This document shows, one piece after another, positions 56,440 to 64,000 of a stretch of 64,000 nucleotides of DNA (within the stretch, counting starts at the first letter, position 1; every line of letters begins with the position of its first letter). The position numbers and the translations under genes were made by a program. The stretch is from Carboxylicivirga agarovorans (GTDB lineage: Bacteria > Bacteroidota > Bacteroidia > Bacteroidales > Marinilabiliaceae). A model generated the notes under the pieces. That model had not been told where the DNA came from and did not search any database. It was given only the letters and a program-made list of their open reading frames with translations. Location: the NCBI RefSeq assembly GCF_050589845.1, contig NZ_JBNGPA010000007.1, positions 62,001 through 126,000 of the forward strand, in the 5' to 3' direction.

Positions 56440-57249
56440 TTATTTTATAGGACTATCAGGCTCCTTAGCCATGTGGTTATAACTGAGCTTGTCCAATAAT
56501 TTTGGCAGCCATTTACTCAGGAATACCGTCAGCTTACCCTCTACAAAGGTCAGTATCAAAGTACGCTTGCGCTTAAGAATGGCTTTAGCCATGTGACTGG
56601 CCACCTCTTCAGCACTCATCATCTTTTCTTCTTTACGCGGTGTCTCTCCCTGATTACTACCATCGGCCGTCAATGCAGCCTTACGCACATTGGAAGCTGT
56701 AAAACCGGGAGCGGCTATCAATACATGCAATCCTTTTTTCAGGTTTTCGACACGTATGGTCTCTAAAAAGCCGTGCATGGCAAACTTAGATGCAGAATAA
56801 CCTGTACGACCAGGTAAACCAATAAAACCGGCTATGGACGATACACCCACGACGGAACCTTTGCTTTCAAGTAAAGATGGTAAAGCATACTTCGTGCAGT
56901 ACACTGTACCCCAGAAGTTAACGTCCATCAACTTTTTCAAAACACTTAGATCAACATCCTGAAAGGCTGCACGCATGGATATACCTGCATTATTCACCAA
57001 TATATCAATCCGGCCAAAAGCTCTTAACGTTTCACTTACAAGATGCTTACAGTGCTCTTCCACACTTACATCGGTCTGAACCGATATTACTTCTGTACCA
57101 TTGCTTTTTAATTCCTGCTCTACCTCAAGTAATTTTTCAACACTGCGAGCTGCCAACGCTAACTTTGCCCCCCTTTGAGCAAATTCGCGGGCACAGGCAA
57201 GACCAATACCAGAAGATGCACCGGTTATAATGATGACTTTATCCTTCAT
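56440..57249 (-). CDS. Short-chain dehydrogenase/reductase (SDR)
   Basis: A 269-residue classical SDR. The cofactor loop is TGASSGIG (residues 10-17), followed by NNAG (about 88), the catalytic Ser in GVSSIAG and YSASK (Tyr and Lys, about 153-157). It oxidises or reduces an alcohol/carbonyl group with NAD(P)H. Residues after about 225 are basic and partly hydrophobic (LTVFLSKWLPKLL), which may touch the membrane, as in some SDRs acting on lipid substrates. It is convergent with the YcaQ-family gene and preceded by the repeat region. Substrate unknown. Confidence 0.9.
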   Translation of the reverse strand: MKDKVIIITGASSGIGLACAREFAQRGAKLALAARSVEKLLEVEQELKSNGTEVISVQTDVSVEEHCKHLVSETLRAFGRIDILVNNAGISMRAAFQDVDLSVLKKLMDVNFWGTVYCTKYALPSLLESKGSVVGVSSIAGFIGLPGRTGYSASKFAMHGFLETIRVENLKKGLHVLIAAPGFTASNVRKAALTADGSNQGETPRKEEKMMSAEEVASHMAKAILKRKRTLILTFVEGKLTVFLSKWLPKLLDKLSYNHMAKEPDSPIK

Positions 57250-57289
57250 GTTTTAATTAATTAAGCCGTGAAAATAATGATTTAATTTG

Positions 57290-57760
57290 AAAGAGCTTAT
57301 CAGTTGATAGGTTGAAGAGTTGTACGAACTGTATAATCGTCGAATCGTCGAATTGTTGATGAGTTTAGTAGTTGAATGAAACATCTAACATCCCAACATC
57401 TTTGTTGTCGAATCGTCGAATTGTATAATCGTCGAACTGATTATCCCGATGGCTATCGGGAGTCGAATTGTTGAAAATGTTGAGGAGTTTATAAGTTGAA
57501 GGTGCTAAATATCTGTGCAATATATCTTAATGTCGTGCATTCAAATTGTCTAATTGTCTAATCGTCTAAAAGTCAAATTGGCGATAGTTAATGAGTTTAG
57601 TAGTTGAATGAATTAACGACCTATCTGCCGATCCCGGATAAATATCGGGAGTCGAATTGTTGAATTATTAATTAAGTTGATGAGTTTAGTAGTTGAATAG
57701 TTGAATGAAACATCCCAACACCTCATCCCCCTTATTCGACAACTCATCGTTATTAATTAT
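57290..57760. repeat. Dispersed intergenic repeat, copy B (with sub-repeats)
   Basis: Contains several runs of GTCGAATTGTTGA, three copies of TGAGTTTAGTAGTTGAAT (near 57359, 57591 and 57680) and the module TTGAAAATGTTGAGGAGTTTATAAGTTGAAGG (57471-57501). These are the reverse complement of modules at 12070-12240, in matching order. TCCCGAT-GGCT-ATCGGGA (57444-57461) is a clean palindrome inside it, and a degenerate second copy lies at 57632-57650. No gene is evident across 57250-57815. Confidence 0.78.
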
Positions 57761-57815
57761 TAATTTGCTTCATGAAGCATGCAATTTTGGATTGTCATTT
57801 AAACCAAACGAAAAA

Positions 57816-59954
57816 ATGAAGATCAAAATTGCCATACTACTTCTGCTGATATGTGTCGTTCCTAGTCAACTCAGTGCCCAATATGAGATAAATGGAACAA
57901 TAACGGCTAAAGACGACAGTCCGCTTGTTGGTGTCAACATCACCATAAAGGGAACTTACGATGGTACTATTACTGATATCAATGGTGCTTTCTCCTTAAT
58001 GACAGATGAAGAACACCCTACCTTATTGATCAGTTATATAGGTTACAAACCCGAAGAGATTGCTGTCAATAAAAACTCCGGTAATCTGGCGCTCGTTTTA
58101 AAAGAAAGCATTACCAGTCTTAATGCAGTCACCATTACCGCAGGTACGTTTAGCGCAGGTGATAAAAAACGAGCCACGGTACTGGAGCCCCTTGATATAT
58201 ATACAACAGCAGGTTCTTTGGGCGATATTAACGGTGCCTTAAAAACACTGCCCGGCACACAAGCAGCCTCCGATGACGGACGCCTGCTGGTGAGGGGTGG
58301 TGAAGCTGCCGAAACCAAAGTGCATGTGGACGGTTTATTGGCCGCGAAGCCATATTACTCAAAGGTGCCTGACTTGCCAACAAGGGGACGATTTGCTCCC
58401 AGCCTGTTTAGCGGAACTGTATTTAGCACCGGTGGCTATTCTGCAGAATACGGCCAGGCCCTGTCATCCATATTGATTCTGGAATCCAATGACATTGCCG
58501 TTGAAGAGGTCACTGGTTTATCATTCATGAGCGTTGGTGCTGAAGCGTCTAAAACATGGTGTTCACCTGGCAAATCAAGTTCTGCCGGTGTGTCATATAC
58601 CAACCTTGCACCATATTATGGCGTGGCCAATAATCGTCTTGAGTGGCTAAAGCCTAGCGAAGCTGTCAATCTGAATTTTATGCATCGCCAAAAAAGCGAC
58701 AATGGCAGCCTGTTTAAATTGTTCTCAACCTTTGATTATGGTATACAGGAGTTTAATACTCCGGTGGGAGAAAACATAAGCAATATCGATACTGAAGGTG
58801 GTAGTGCCTATATCAATATGACCTATTCAACACCACTGTCAACGGACATCAGCCTGAAAACAGGATTGGCATCAACCATTGATAACAACCGCCAGATTGC
58901 AGGTGACCATCGCACACTTGATAGAGAGGTCAATATTGAAGGACGTTTATCGATCGACCACCACCTGTCTGATGCCATCCGCCTGAACTATGGTATATCA
59001 GATGCTTTCACCACCTATAATCAGGAATACAATCACCTGAATGCACCTGAACAATACGATATACAGGTCAATGACCATATAGCCGGTGTATTTATCGAAC
59101 CTGAAATACGATTATCAGCTGAGCTGGCCATACGCCCGGGTTTACGCTATGAATATTCGAGCTACCTGGAAGAATCAAGCTTGTCTCCCCGTCTATCCGC
59201 TGCATATAAAACCGGTAAAAACAGTCATTTTACTGCCGCATGGGGCCACTTCTTTCAAAACCCGGTCAATGAATATATGAAATACACATCCAGGCTGGAA
59301 TTTGAAAAGGCCATTCATTACCTGCTGGGTTACCAGACCGGCACTTTAAAAAAACGGCTGTTTAGGGCCGAAGCTTATTATAAAGATTATAAGCAGTTGA
59401 TCAGCTACGACAATTACAGCAACAATCGCTATATTAACCTTGCTAATACGGGTAAGGGATATGCCAGGGGTATTGATGTATTTTTTCGCGATAAGGAGAC
59501 ATTCAGGTATACCGATTACTGGCTGTCGTATTCCTATATCGACACAGAACGTCATTATAAAAACTACCCCAATGCGGTTACACCGTCTTATATAGCCGAA
59601 CATACCTTTTCGGCGGTTGGTAAATACTTTATCGGTAGTATTAATACACAAATAGGCGCCACATGGCTAATGGCTTCAGGACGTCCCTATCATAAAGAGG
59701 GCGACGAAAAATTTATGAACCGCACAGCCCCTCTTTACAACGACCTGAGCCTTAATCTGAGCTACCTGACATACATTGGCGATCACTTTACGATCATACA
59801 CTTTTCCTTTTCAAATGTGCTGGGTCGCGACCACCTGGTGGGTTATCGAAACATTCCTTCACCCGATGACGATACCGGATATATTCAGATGCCAATAATG
59901 CCCGATATCAAACAGTTTTTATTCCTCGGCATATTCATCTCTATCAACAGCTAA
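57816..59954 (+). CDS. TonB-dependent receptor with CarboxypepD_reg-like domain
   Basis: A 712-residue outer-membrane receptor. From the ATG at 57816 it has a signal peptide (about 1-22, ending LSAQ). A CarboxypepD_reg-like domain (about 24-105, with GTYDGTITDINGAFS and ISYIGYKPEEI) and a plug (GDINGALKTLPGTQAASDDGRLLVRGGEA...HVDGLLAA) follow, then a 22-strand-type barrel. It lacks the SusC signature, so it is not a SusC/SusD pair member. Upstream in-frame codons back to 57705 lie in the repeat region and are rejected. A small periplasmic protein gene follows after 21 bp, and a LytS/LytTR pair lies further downstream. The import substrate is unknown. Confidence 0.9.
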   Translation: MKIKIAILLLLICVVPSQLSAQYEINGTITAKDDSPLVGVNITIKGTYDGTITDINGAFSLMTDEEHPTLLISYIGYKPEEIAVNKNSGNLALVLKESITSLNAVTITAGTFSAGDKKRATVLEPLDIYTTAGSLGDINGALKTLPGTQAASDDGRLLVRGGEAAETKVHVDGLLAAKPYYSKVPDLPTRGRFAPSLFSGTVFSTGGYSAEYGQALSSILILESNDIAVEEVTGLSFMSVGAEASKTWCSPGKSSSAGVSYTNLAPYYGVANNRLEWLKPSEAVNLNFMHRQKSDNGSLFKLFSTFDYGIQEFNTPVGENISNIDTEGGSAYINMTYSTPLSTDISLKTGLASTIDNNRQIAGDHRTLDREVNIEGRLSIDHHLSDAIRLNYGISDAFTTYNQEYNHLNAPEQYDIQVNDHIAGVFIEPEIRLSAELAIRPGLRYEYSSYLEESSLSPRLSAAYKTGKNSHFTAAWGHFFQNPVNEYMKYTSRLEFEKAIHYLLGYQTGTLKKRLFRAEAYYKDYKQLISYDNYSNNRYINLANTGKGYARGIDVFFRDKETFRYTDYWLSYSYIDTERHYKNYPNAVTPSYIAEHTFSAVGKYFIGSINTQIGATWLMASGRPYHKEGDEKFMNRTAPLYNDLSLNLSYLTYIGDHFTIIHFSFSNVLGRDHLVGYRNIPSPDDDTGYIQMPIMPDIKQFLFLGIFISINS

Positions 59955-59975
59955 TAATTACTAACATTTAACTAT

Positions 59976-60614
59976 ATGATTATGAAAACAATTGTATTTA
60001 CTCTTATCCTTTGTGCAGCCCAATTGATTCATGCAAAAGACTATCAGACGGCAATGAAAAAGAACATTGATGAATTATTTAAAACAAGGAACATTGAACA
60101 AATCAATGCCATTGCTGCAAGTTTTAAACGCATAGCCTCAGTTGAGAAAAATGATTGGTTACCTACCTACTATGCGGCCTATGCATATGTGCGTTCCACT
60201 CACTTTATTTCTGAAAGTGATTCTATTCAGTTACAACTGGATAAAGCACAGGCTGAACTGGAACTGTTACTGACATCCAATCCTGATGAATCAGAAGTTC
60301 ATGTACTGCAGGCCATGATCTATTCCTTGCGCATCACCAATCCTATGAATGGCTACAAGTATTCCAGTCTGTCCAATGAAGCATTGAGTAAGGCCGAGCA
60401 GCTCAACACCAGCAATCCACGTATTTATTATTGTCGTGCCAACAACATCTATCACACGCCAAAAATGTTTGGCGGAGGCAAGGAAAAGGCCAAACCCTTG
60501 TTTGAAAAAGCGGCCCGCTTATTTGAAAATACCAATTATGAAAACCCCTTGTGGCCCTATTGGGGAAGTTACCATAACAAGCAGATGCTTGCCAAATGCC
60601 AGGATGCTGAATAA
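59976..60614 (+). CDS. Small exported helical-repeat protein
   Basis: A 212-residue protein with a signal peptide (KTIVFTLILCAAQLIHAK). Its helices resemble TPR units: WLPTYYAAYAYVRSTHF (about 57), LDKAQAELELLLTSNPDESEVHVLQAMIYSLRI (about 88-120) and LSKAEQLNTSNPRIYYCRANNIYHTP (about 133). Near the C-terminus, PLFEKAARLFENTNYENPLWPYWG is typical of a family seen next to TonB receptors in Bacteroidota. I know no defined function; a periplasmic scaffold for the receptor upstream is a guess. A second Met two codons in (59982) could be the true start. It probably shares the receptor transcript. Confidence 0.72.
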   Translation: MIMKTIVFTLILCAAQLIHAKDYQTAMKKNIDELFKTRNIEQINAIAASFKRIASVEKNDWLPTYYAAYAYVRSTHFISESDSIQLQLDKAQAELELLLTSNPDESEVHVLQAMIYSLRITNPMNGYKYSSLSNEALSKAEQLNTSNPRIYYCRANNIYHTPKMFGGGKEKAKPLFEKAARLFENTNYENPLWPYWGSYHNKQMLAKCQDAE

Positions 60615-60927
60615 ACAACATGTGCCCGGCGGATGTTAAGGCCTGTCGGGCCAAATCACTTACGGAATAGCTGTTTATAGCAAAAACATCATCAAATGCT
60701 TAATATAAATTGTTTCTTTAACGTTTCTGCTTCTTCATTAAACATCCATGCAGCTATTGCTATATCTTTGTTTTATTATAAATATTATTGCTACATTCAG
60801 CATCGTGTAAGCAAGATTAATTCTGCTTTCATTCAACGCAATAATTCTTTGTAGAAGTTTTAAACTATTCAATTTCTTATCAACCATTCTATAATGCATT
60901 TGGTATTACACCAATAATCACTGAAAA
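60615..60927. other. Gene-free stretch with hairpin remnant and candidate promoter
   Basis: Near the left end, GCCCGGCGGATGTTAAGG...TGTCGGGC (60624-60651) is an imperfect inverted repeat related to 19333-19354. TATCTTTG at 60773-60780 matches the -7 box and may serve the LytS-type gene. Nothing else is visible. Confidence 0.4.
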
Positions 60928-62004
60928 ATGGGAATTTACAGCGATATAAATAACAAGAAACACAGCAGGCGGAAAACCCTATACATCTTTCTATGGTTTG
61001 GCCTAAGTTCCATATTGATAGGAATTGTTTTCATGGGACTGGCTTGCCCGTCCTGCCTTTTACAACCAAGGCTGATTATACACAACGGTGGTTACAGTTT
61101 ACTGCTCGGTTACAGCCTGTTTAGCTTTGGCTTTGTCTTTAACTGGCTTGAAACCCAATATGTAAACTGGATCCAACATCCGGTTAAGAGTCTTGTTATG
61201 GTGCTTATATCATCAACCGTGTACTGTTCCTTTGTCATATTTGGGGTCAACTGGTTTTGGCATATTGTAGTCAGAGATATCCCAAAAGAAAGCTTTTGGG
61301 AAGTGTATGCCACAACCATGTGGATTGAATTTGGCATATTCTACTTTATCGCATTGTGGTTTTATGCCCGCTCCTTCTTTATGGCCTGGCGGCAGGAAGT
61401 CGAGGATCGTGAAAAACTAAAACGTGAAGCTCTGCAGTTGCAATATGAATCACTAAAAACCCAGGTCAACCCTCATTTTCTGTTTAACAGCCTTAATGCC
61501 TTAACAAGCTTAATTGAACTGGATGTGGAGGCGGCTAAAACTTTCACCAAAGAGTTATCCGGGTTTTATCGCGACATCCTTCAGCTAAAAAACAAGGAAA
61601 TCATTCCTTTAAAGGAAGAAATTGCCATAGTCAACAAGTACATCTACCTGCAGAAAATTCGCTTTGGTGACAACTTCTCGTACCAGTTACCACAGAATAT
61701 AGATGGTGAACAAATGGTAATTCCCCTATCGGTGCAAATGCTCTGTGAAAATGTTTTTAAGCACAATGTTATTTCAAGTACTAAAAAGCTAAACTTATCC
61801 ATTGAATTATTGGACGATGAAGTACTCATCTCCAACTCTTATTACCCCAAAAAAGATAGCTCCGACTCGGGTATGGGTCTTAAAAACCTGAACGAGCGTA
61901 TTAAATACCTGACCAATAAAGAGCTGATAACAGAACAATCTGAAAACCAATTCTCCATTCATTTACCTCTAATATCTCTTGACCATGCGCCTGTTAATAA
62001 TTGA
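60928..62004 (+). CDS. LytS/YehU-type sensor histidine kinase
   Basis: A 358-residue kinase of the His_kinase (PF06580-like) class. Four membrane segments at about 19-40, 55-73, 89-110 and 130-150 form the sensor part. A short coiled linker leads to the phospho-acceptor H183 in QVNPHFLFNSLNALTSL, and an atypical ATPase domain carries MLCENVFKHNV and GMGLKNLNERI. Such kinases pair with LytTR regulators. Here the regulator start overlaps the kinase stop by 20 bp. The signal is unknown; the position downstream of a TonB receptor suggests envelope or nutrient sensing. Confidence 0.93.
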   Translation: MGIYSDINNKKHSRRKTLYIFLWFGLSSILIGIVFMGLACPSCLLQPRLIIHNGGYSLLLGYSLFSFGFVFNWLETQYVNWIQHPVKSLVMVLISSTVYCSFVIFGVNWFWHIVVRDIPKESFWEVYATTMWIEFGIFYFIALWFYARSFFMAWRQEVEDREKLKREALQLQYESLKTQVNPHFLFNSLNALTSLIELDVEAAKTFTKELSGFYRDILQLKNKEIIPLKEEIAIVNKYIYLQKIRFGDNFSYQLPQNIDGEQMVIPLSVQMLCENVFKHNVISSTKKLNLSIELLDDEVLISNSYYPKKDSSDSGMGLKNLNERIKYLTNKELITEQSENQFSIHLPLISLDHAPVNN

Positions 62005-62749
62005 AGATGAGCACCTGGCAGCCAAGCGCCTCATTCAAATGGTATTGCAACTACATCCTGATGCTGAGGTTTGTGCAGTTTGTGATAGCGTTGAACAATC
62101 TGTGCAATGGATAAAAAGTAATACTCAGCCCGATCTTGCCTTCTTCGATATTCAATTAGGCGATGGTATCAGCTTTGAGATATTCAAGCAATGCCAGGTT
62201 AATTTTCCAATCATCTTTACAACCGCCTACGACCAGTATGCGGTGCAGGCATTTAAAGTAAACAGCCTTGATTACCTGCTTAAACCCATTGACAAGGATG
62301 AACTAAAACAAGCGATTGACAAGTTTCTGAATCAACAAAAAACTGATCTGTCAGGCATTAACCAAGCCATTGAACAAGCCAGGTTGTTACTGCAGAAGCA
62401 AAACTACAAATCGCGTTTCTTAATTAAAGTTGGTGAGCACCTGCGTATGATAGATACGGCAGATATCAGTTTTTTCTACATCGAAGATAAATCAACATTT
62501 ATAAGAACCGAAAGCGGAAGCAGCTATGCTTTGGATCAGAGCCTTGATCAATACGAAATACAGCTTAACCCCTCTGATTTTTATCGCATCAGTCGCAAAT
62601 TTATCATTAAACTTTCTTCAATCAGCGACATTATCAGCTATAGTAATTCCCGTCTGAAGTTAAAACTTAAGGGTATGGATAACACCAATGAAATCATTGT
62701 CAGCCGTGAGCGCGTAAAAAGTTTTAAATCCTGGCTCGAGGGAGAATGA
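61985..62749 (+). CDS. LytTR-family response regulator
   Basis: A 254-residue regulator. The receiver (1-120) has D55 in DLAFFDIQLGDG and LLKPID. A linker leads to a LytTR DNA-binding domain from about residue 140 to the end (FLIKVGEHLRMIDTADISFFYIEDKSTFIRT, FYRISRKFIIKLSSI, IIVSRERVKSFKSWL). LytTR proteins bind direct repeats with a beta-sheet fold. I use the ATG at 61985; an in-frame TTG at 61979 is weaker. It is translationally coupled to the kinase. Targets may include the TonB receptor cluster upstream, but no binding sites were identified. Confidence 0.94.
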   Translation: MRLLIIEDEHLAAKRLIQMVLQLHPDAEVCAVCDSVEQSVQWIKSNTQPDLAFFDIQLGDGISFEIFKQCQVNFPIIFTTAYDQYAVQAFKVNSLDYLLKPIDKDELKQAIDKFLNQQKTDLSGINQAIEQARLLLQKQNYKSRFLIKVGEHLRMIDTADISFFYIEDKSTFIRTESGSSYALDQSLDQYEIQLNPSDFYRISRKFIIKLSSISDIISYSNSRLKLKLKGMDNTNEIIVSRERVKSFKSWLEGE

Positions 62750-63272
62750 TTAGTGTAAAGTGGTGTGTTACCTTTCAATCTGTAAATGCCTTGAACGAAC
62801 ACAATTTCTTTGTAAGAATTAATTTTGTAAATACCACAATTTCAAATCATTATACTTTATTGAGACTTTCATGTATCTCAACTTTCAACGATGAAACGCC
62901 GGGCTATACTGATTAGTTTACTTTTGGAGGTATAAAATAATCGTGTTTTCATTTCCCACATGGGTATAAAAGACCATACTTATTGAAAGGTATTTTAATA
63001 TGATTATTGAATTTTAAATTTATATTTGCATCACATTAATAAATACAGAGCTGGAAATCCACCCCATACACTTCCAGTGGCTTGGGAACGACAATATTTA
63101 ATTACACATAACAAGAAAGCGCCGGAACTTAAGTCTGGCATTAAAAAATTCAATTTAATTTATAATTGAAGTAAATTGTTGTAATTAGATTTTTGTAGGT
63201 TCTACATTCTTTAATACCAGAACACATCTTTACATATTACGGAAACAAATTACTTCGTGAAAACTCACGAAA
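62750..63272. other. 523-bp gene-free stretch
   Basis: Two -7-like boxes on the plus strand (TAATTTTG at 62820-62827, TATATTTG at 63021-63028), neither with a well-spaced -33 box. CTGGAA...TTCCAG near 63052-63078 is a weak inverted repeat. No coding frame of note. Confidence 0.4.
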
Positions 63273-64000
63273 ATGCTTATTAATAAAGAAATAAGAGAAG
63301 AATTAAATCACCTGTTCTTCTTACTGAAGTTACAAGACAGAAATGCGAATTCGTCGATAGACAAACAAGTTAAAATAGAACAGATACTGGCATATCTTGA
63401 AATCATTCATGCCCAGGTAAGAAAAACATCCAGGAAACGAAAACTGGTCTTTATTGACAGTGGTGCAGGCAATTGCTATCTAAGCTTTTTAGTCTATTAC
63501 TTCTATAGTAAAATTGACCAACGCGAAATAGATATTCATTGTATCGATTATAATGAAAGCCTGATGATTTCAAATGCAGAACTGGCTAAAGAAATGAACT
63601 TCAGAAATATGTTTTTCCATCCGATGGATATTATTGATTTTAAAACTGCGGAAAGCATTGATCTGGTATATTCTTTACATGCTTGTGATACAGCCACCGA
63701 CAAAACCATGTATTTGGGTATTAAAAACAAGGCAAAAATTATTTTATCAGTAGCCTGCTGTCAGCACTCTATAAGTATGAAACCGTCGTCGCTGAAAATT
63801 GTGGTTCGCTACAAGTCATTTAGAGACAAAATGTTGATGATGGTATCGGATACTTTAAGGGCATTATTACTTGAAAGACATGCATACAAAGTGGACATCT
63901 TTGACTTTGTATCATCCAGGTATACTGAAAAGAATACAATGGTAAGAGCAGTCAGGACGGGCTTTAAAAAACAGATTGATGCCAGGGAGGAATATGAAAA
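63273..64000 (+). CDS. Class I SAM-dependent methyltransferase-like protein, C-terminally cut by the window
   Basis: 242 codons from the ATG at 63273 run off the right edge with no stop. After a helical N-terminus (1-55), a Rossmann-type SAM site follows (KLVFIDSGAGNCYLSFLVYY, about 57-77; motif II IHCIDYNESL, about 89). SLHACDTATDKTM (about 130) and VACCQHS (about 158) then appear. HACDTATD and the double-Cys CCQH pattern are typical of the Methyltransf_32 group, which includes proteins predicted to act on RNA or proteins. The substrate is unknown. Only the window edge truncates it. Confidence 0.8.
   Translation, partial: MLINKEIREELNHLFFLLKLQDRNANSSIDKQVKIEQILAYLEIIHAQVRKTSRKRKLVFIDSGAGNCYLSFLVYYFYSKIDQREIDIHCIDYNESLMISNAELAKEMNFRNMFFHPMDIIDFKTAESIDLVYSLHACDTATDKTMYLGIKNKAKIILSVACCQHSISMKPSSLKIVVRYKSFRDKMLMMVSDTLRALLLERHAYKVDIFDFVSSRYTEKNTMVRAVRTGFKKQIDAREEYE

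Noticed and set aside
1..64000. CRISPR array, integrase, transposase, tRNA or rRNA genes
   Set aside because: No regularly spaced repeats, no mobile-element proteins and no cloverleaf-like sequences were found on reading both strands.

Overview
The window reads as chromosomal DNA of a Bacteroidota bacterium. Inference: probably a free-living, Marinilabiliales-like member of the Bacteroidales. Supporting signs are a SusC-type TonB receptor, a one-piece hybrid two-component regulator (propeller sensor fused to kinase, receiver and AraC domain), a short 286-residue primary sigma factor, -7 boxes of the TAnnTTTG type, and low GC with compact genes. I saw no tRNA, rRNA, CRISPR array, prophage, transposase or plasmid function.

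Layout. 1-1400: the N-terminal part of a SusC receptor leaving the left edge, with a possible 45-residue membrane peptide upstream. 1404-4800 (minus): two methylthiotransferases and a ferredoxin-NADP reductase-like flavoprotein. 5196-9269: orphan hybrid two-component regulator. 9367-12026: lipid A-type acyltransferase translationally coupled to an acyl-CoA ligase. 12027-12797: a gene-free stretch with dispersed repeats and a perfect 66-bp palindrome. 12798-16523 (minus): SWIM/SNF2 helicase. 17007-19234: three small membrane proteins of unknown role. 19459-24549: purL (minus) and galM (plus), with a probable small RNA between them. 24604-29790: periplasmic TPR protein, second acyl-CoA ligase, cutC and an outer-membrane barrel protein with a basic tail. 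29874-35387: uvrB, rpoD, an HtrA-type protease and dapF. 35448-39716: divergent trehalose-6-phosphate synthase/phosphatase and GH15 hydrolase. 39791-44733: ferritin, a three-gene acyl-CoA carboxylase operon and an orphan ExbD.

44885-54982 is the most distinctive part, a lactate-use locus. It holds lactate permease, a giant protein joining an FAD/4Fe-4S lactate-type dehydrogenase in frame to an outer-membrane barrel through an internal signal peptide, a sensor kinase with a periplasmic binding-protein-like domain, and an NtrC-type regulator with a GAFTGA loop. Three similar dyads sit 115-180 bp upstream of a weak -24/-12-like sequence before the permease. This suggests the locus carries its own sigma-54 switch.

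55157-64000: a YcaQ-family winged-helix protein, a short-chain dehydrogenase, a second repeat-rich gap, a TonB receptor, a small periplasmic protein, a LytS/LytTR two-component pair and a truncated methyltransferase at the right edge. All functions are from reading motifs by eye; no database search was possible.
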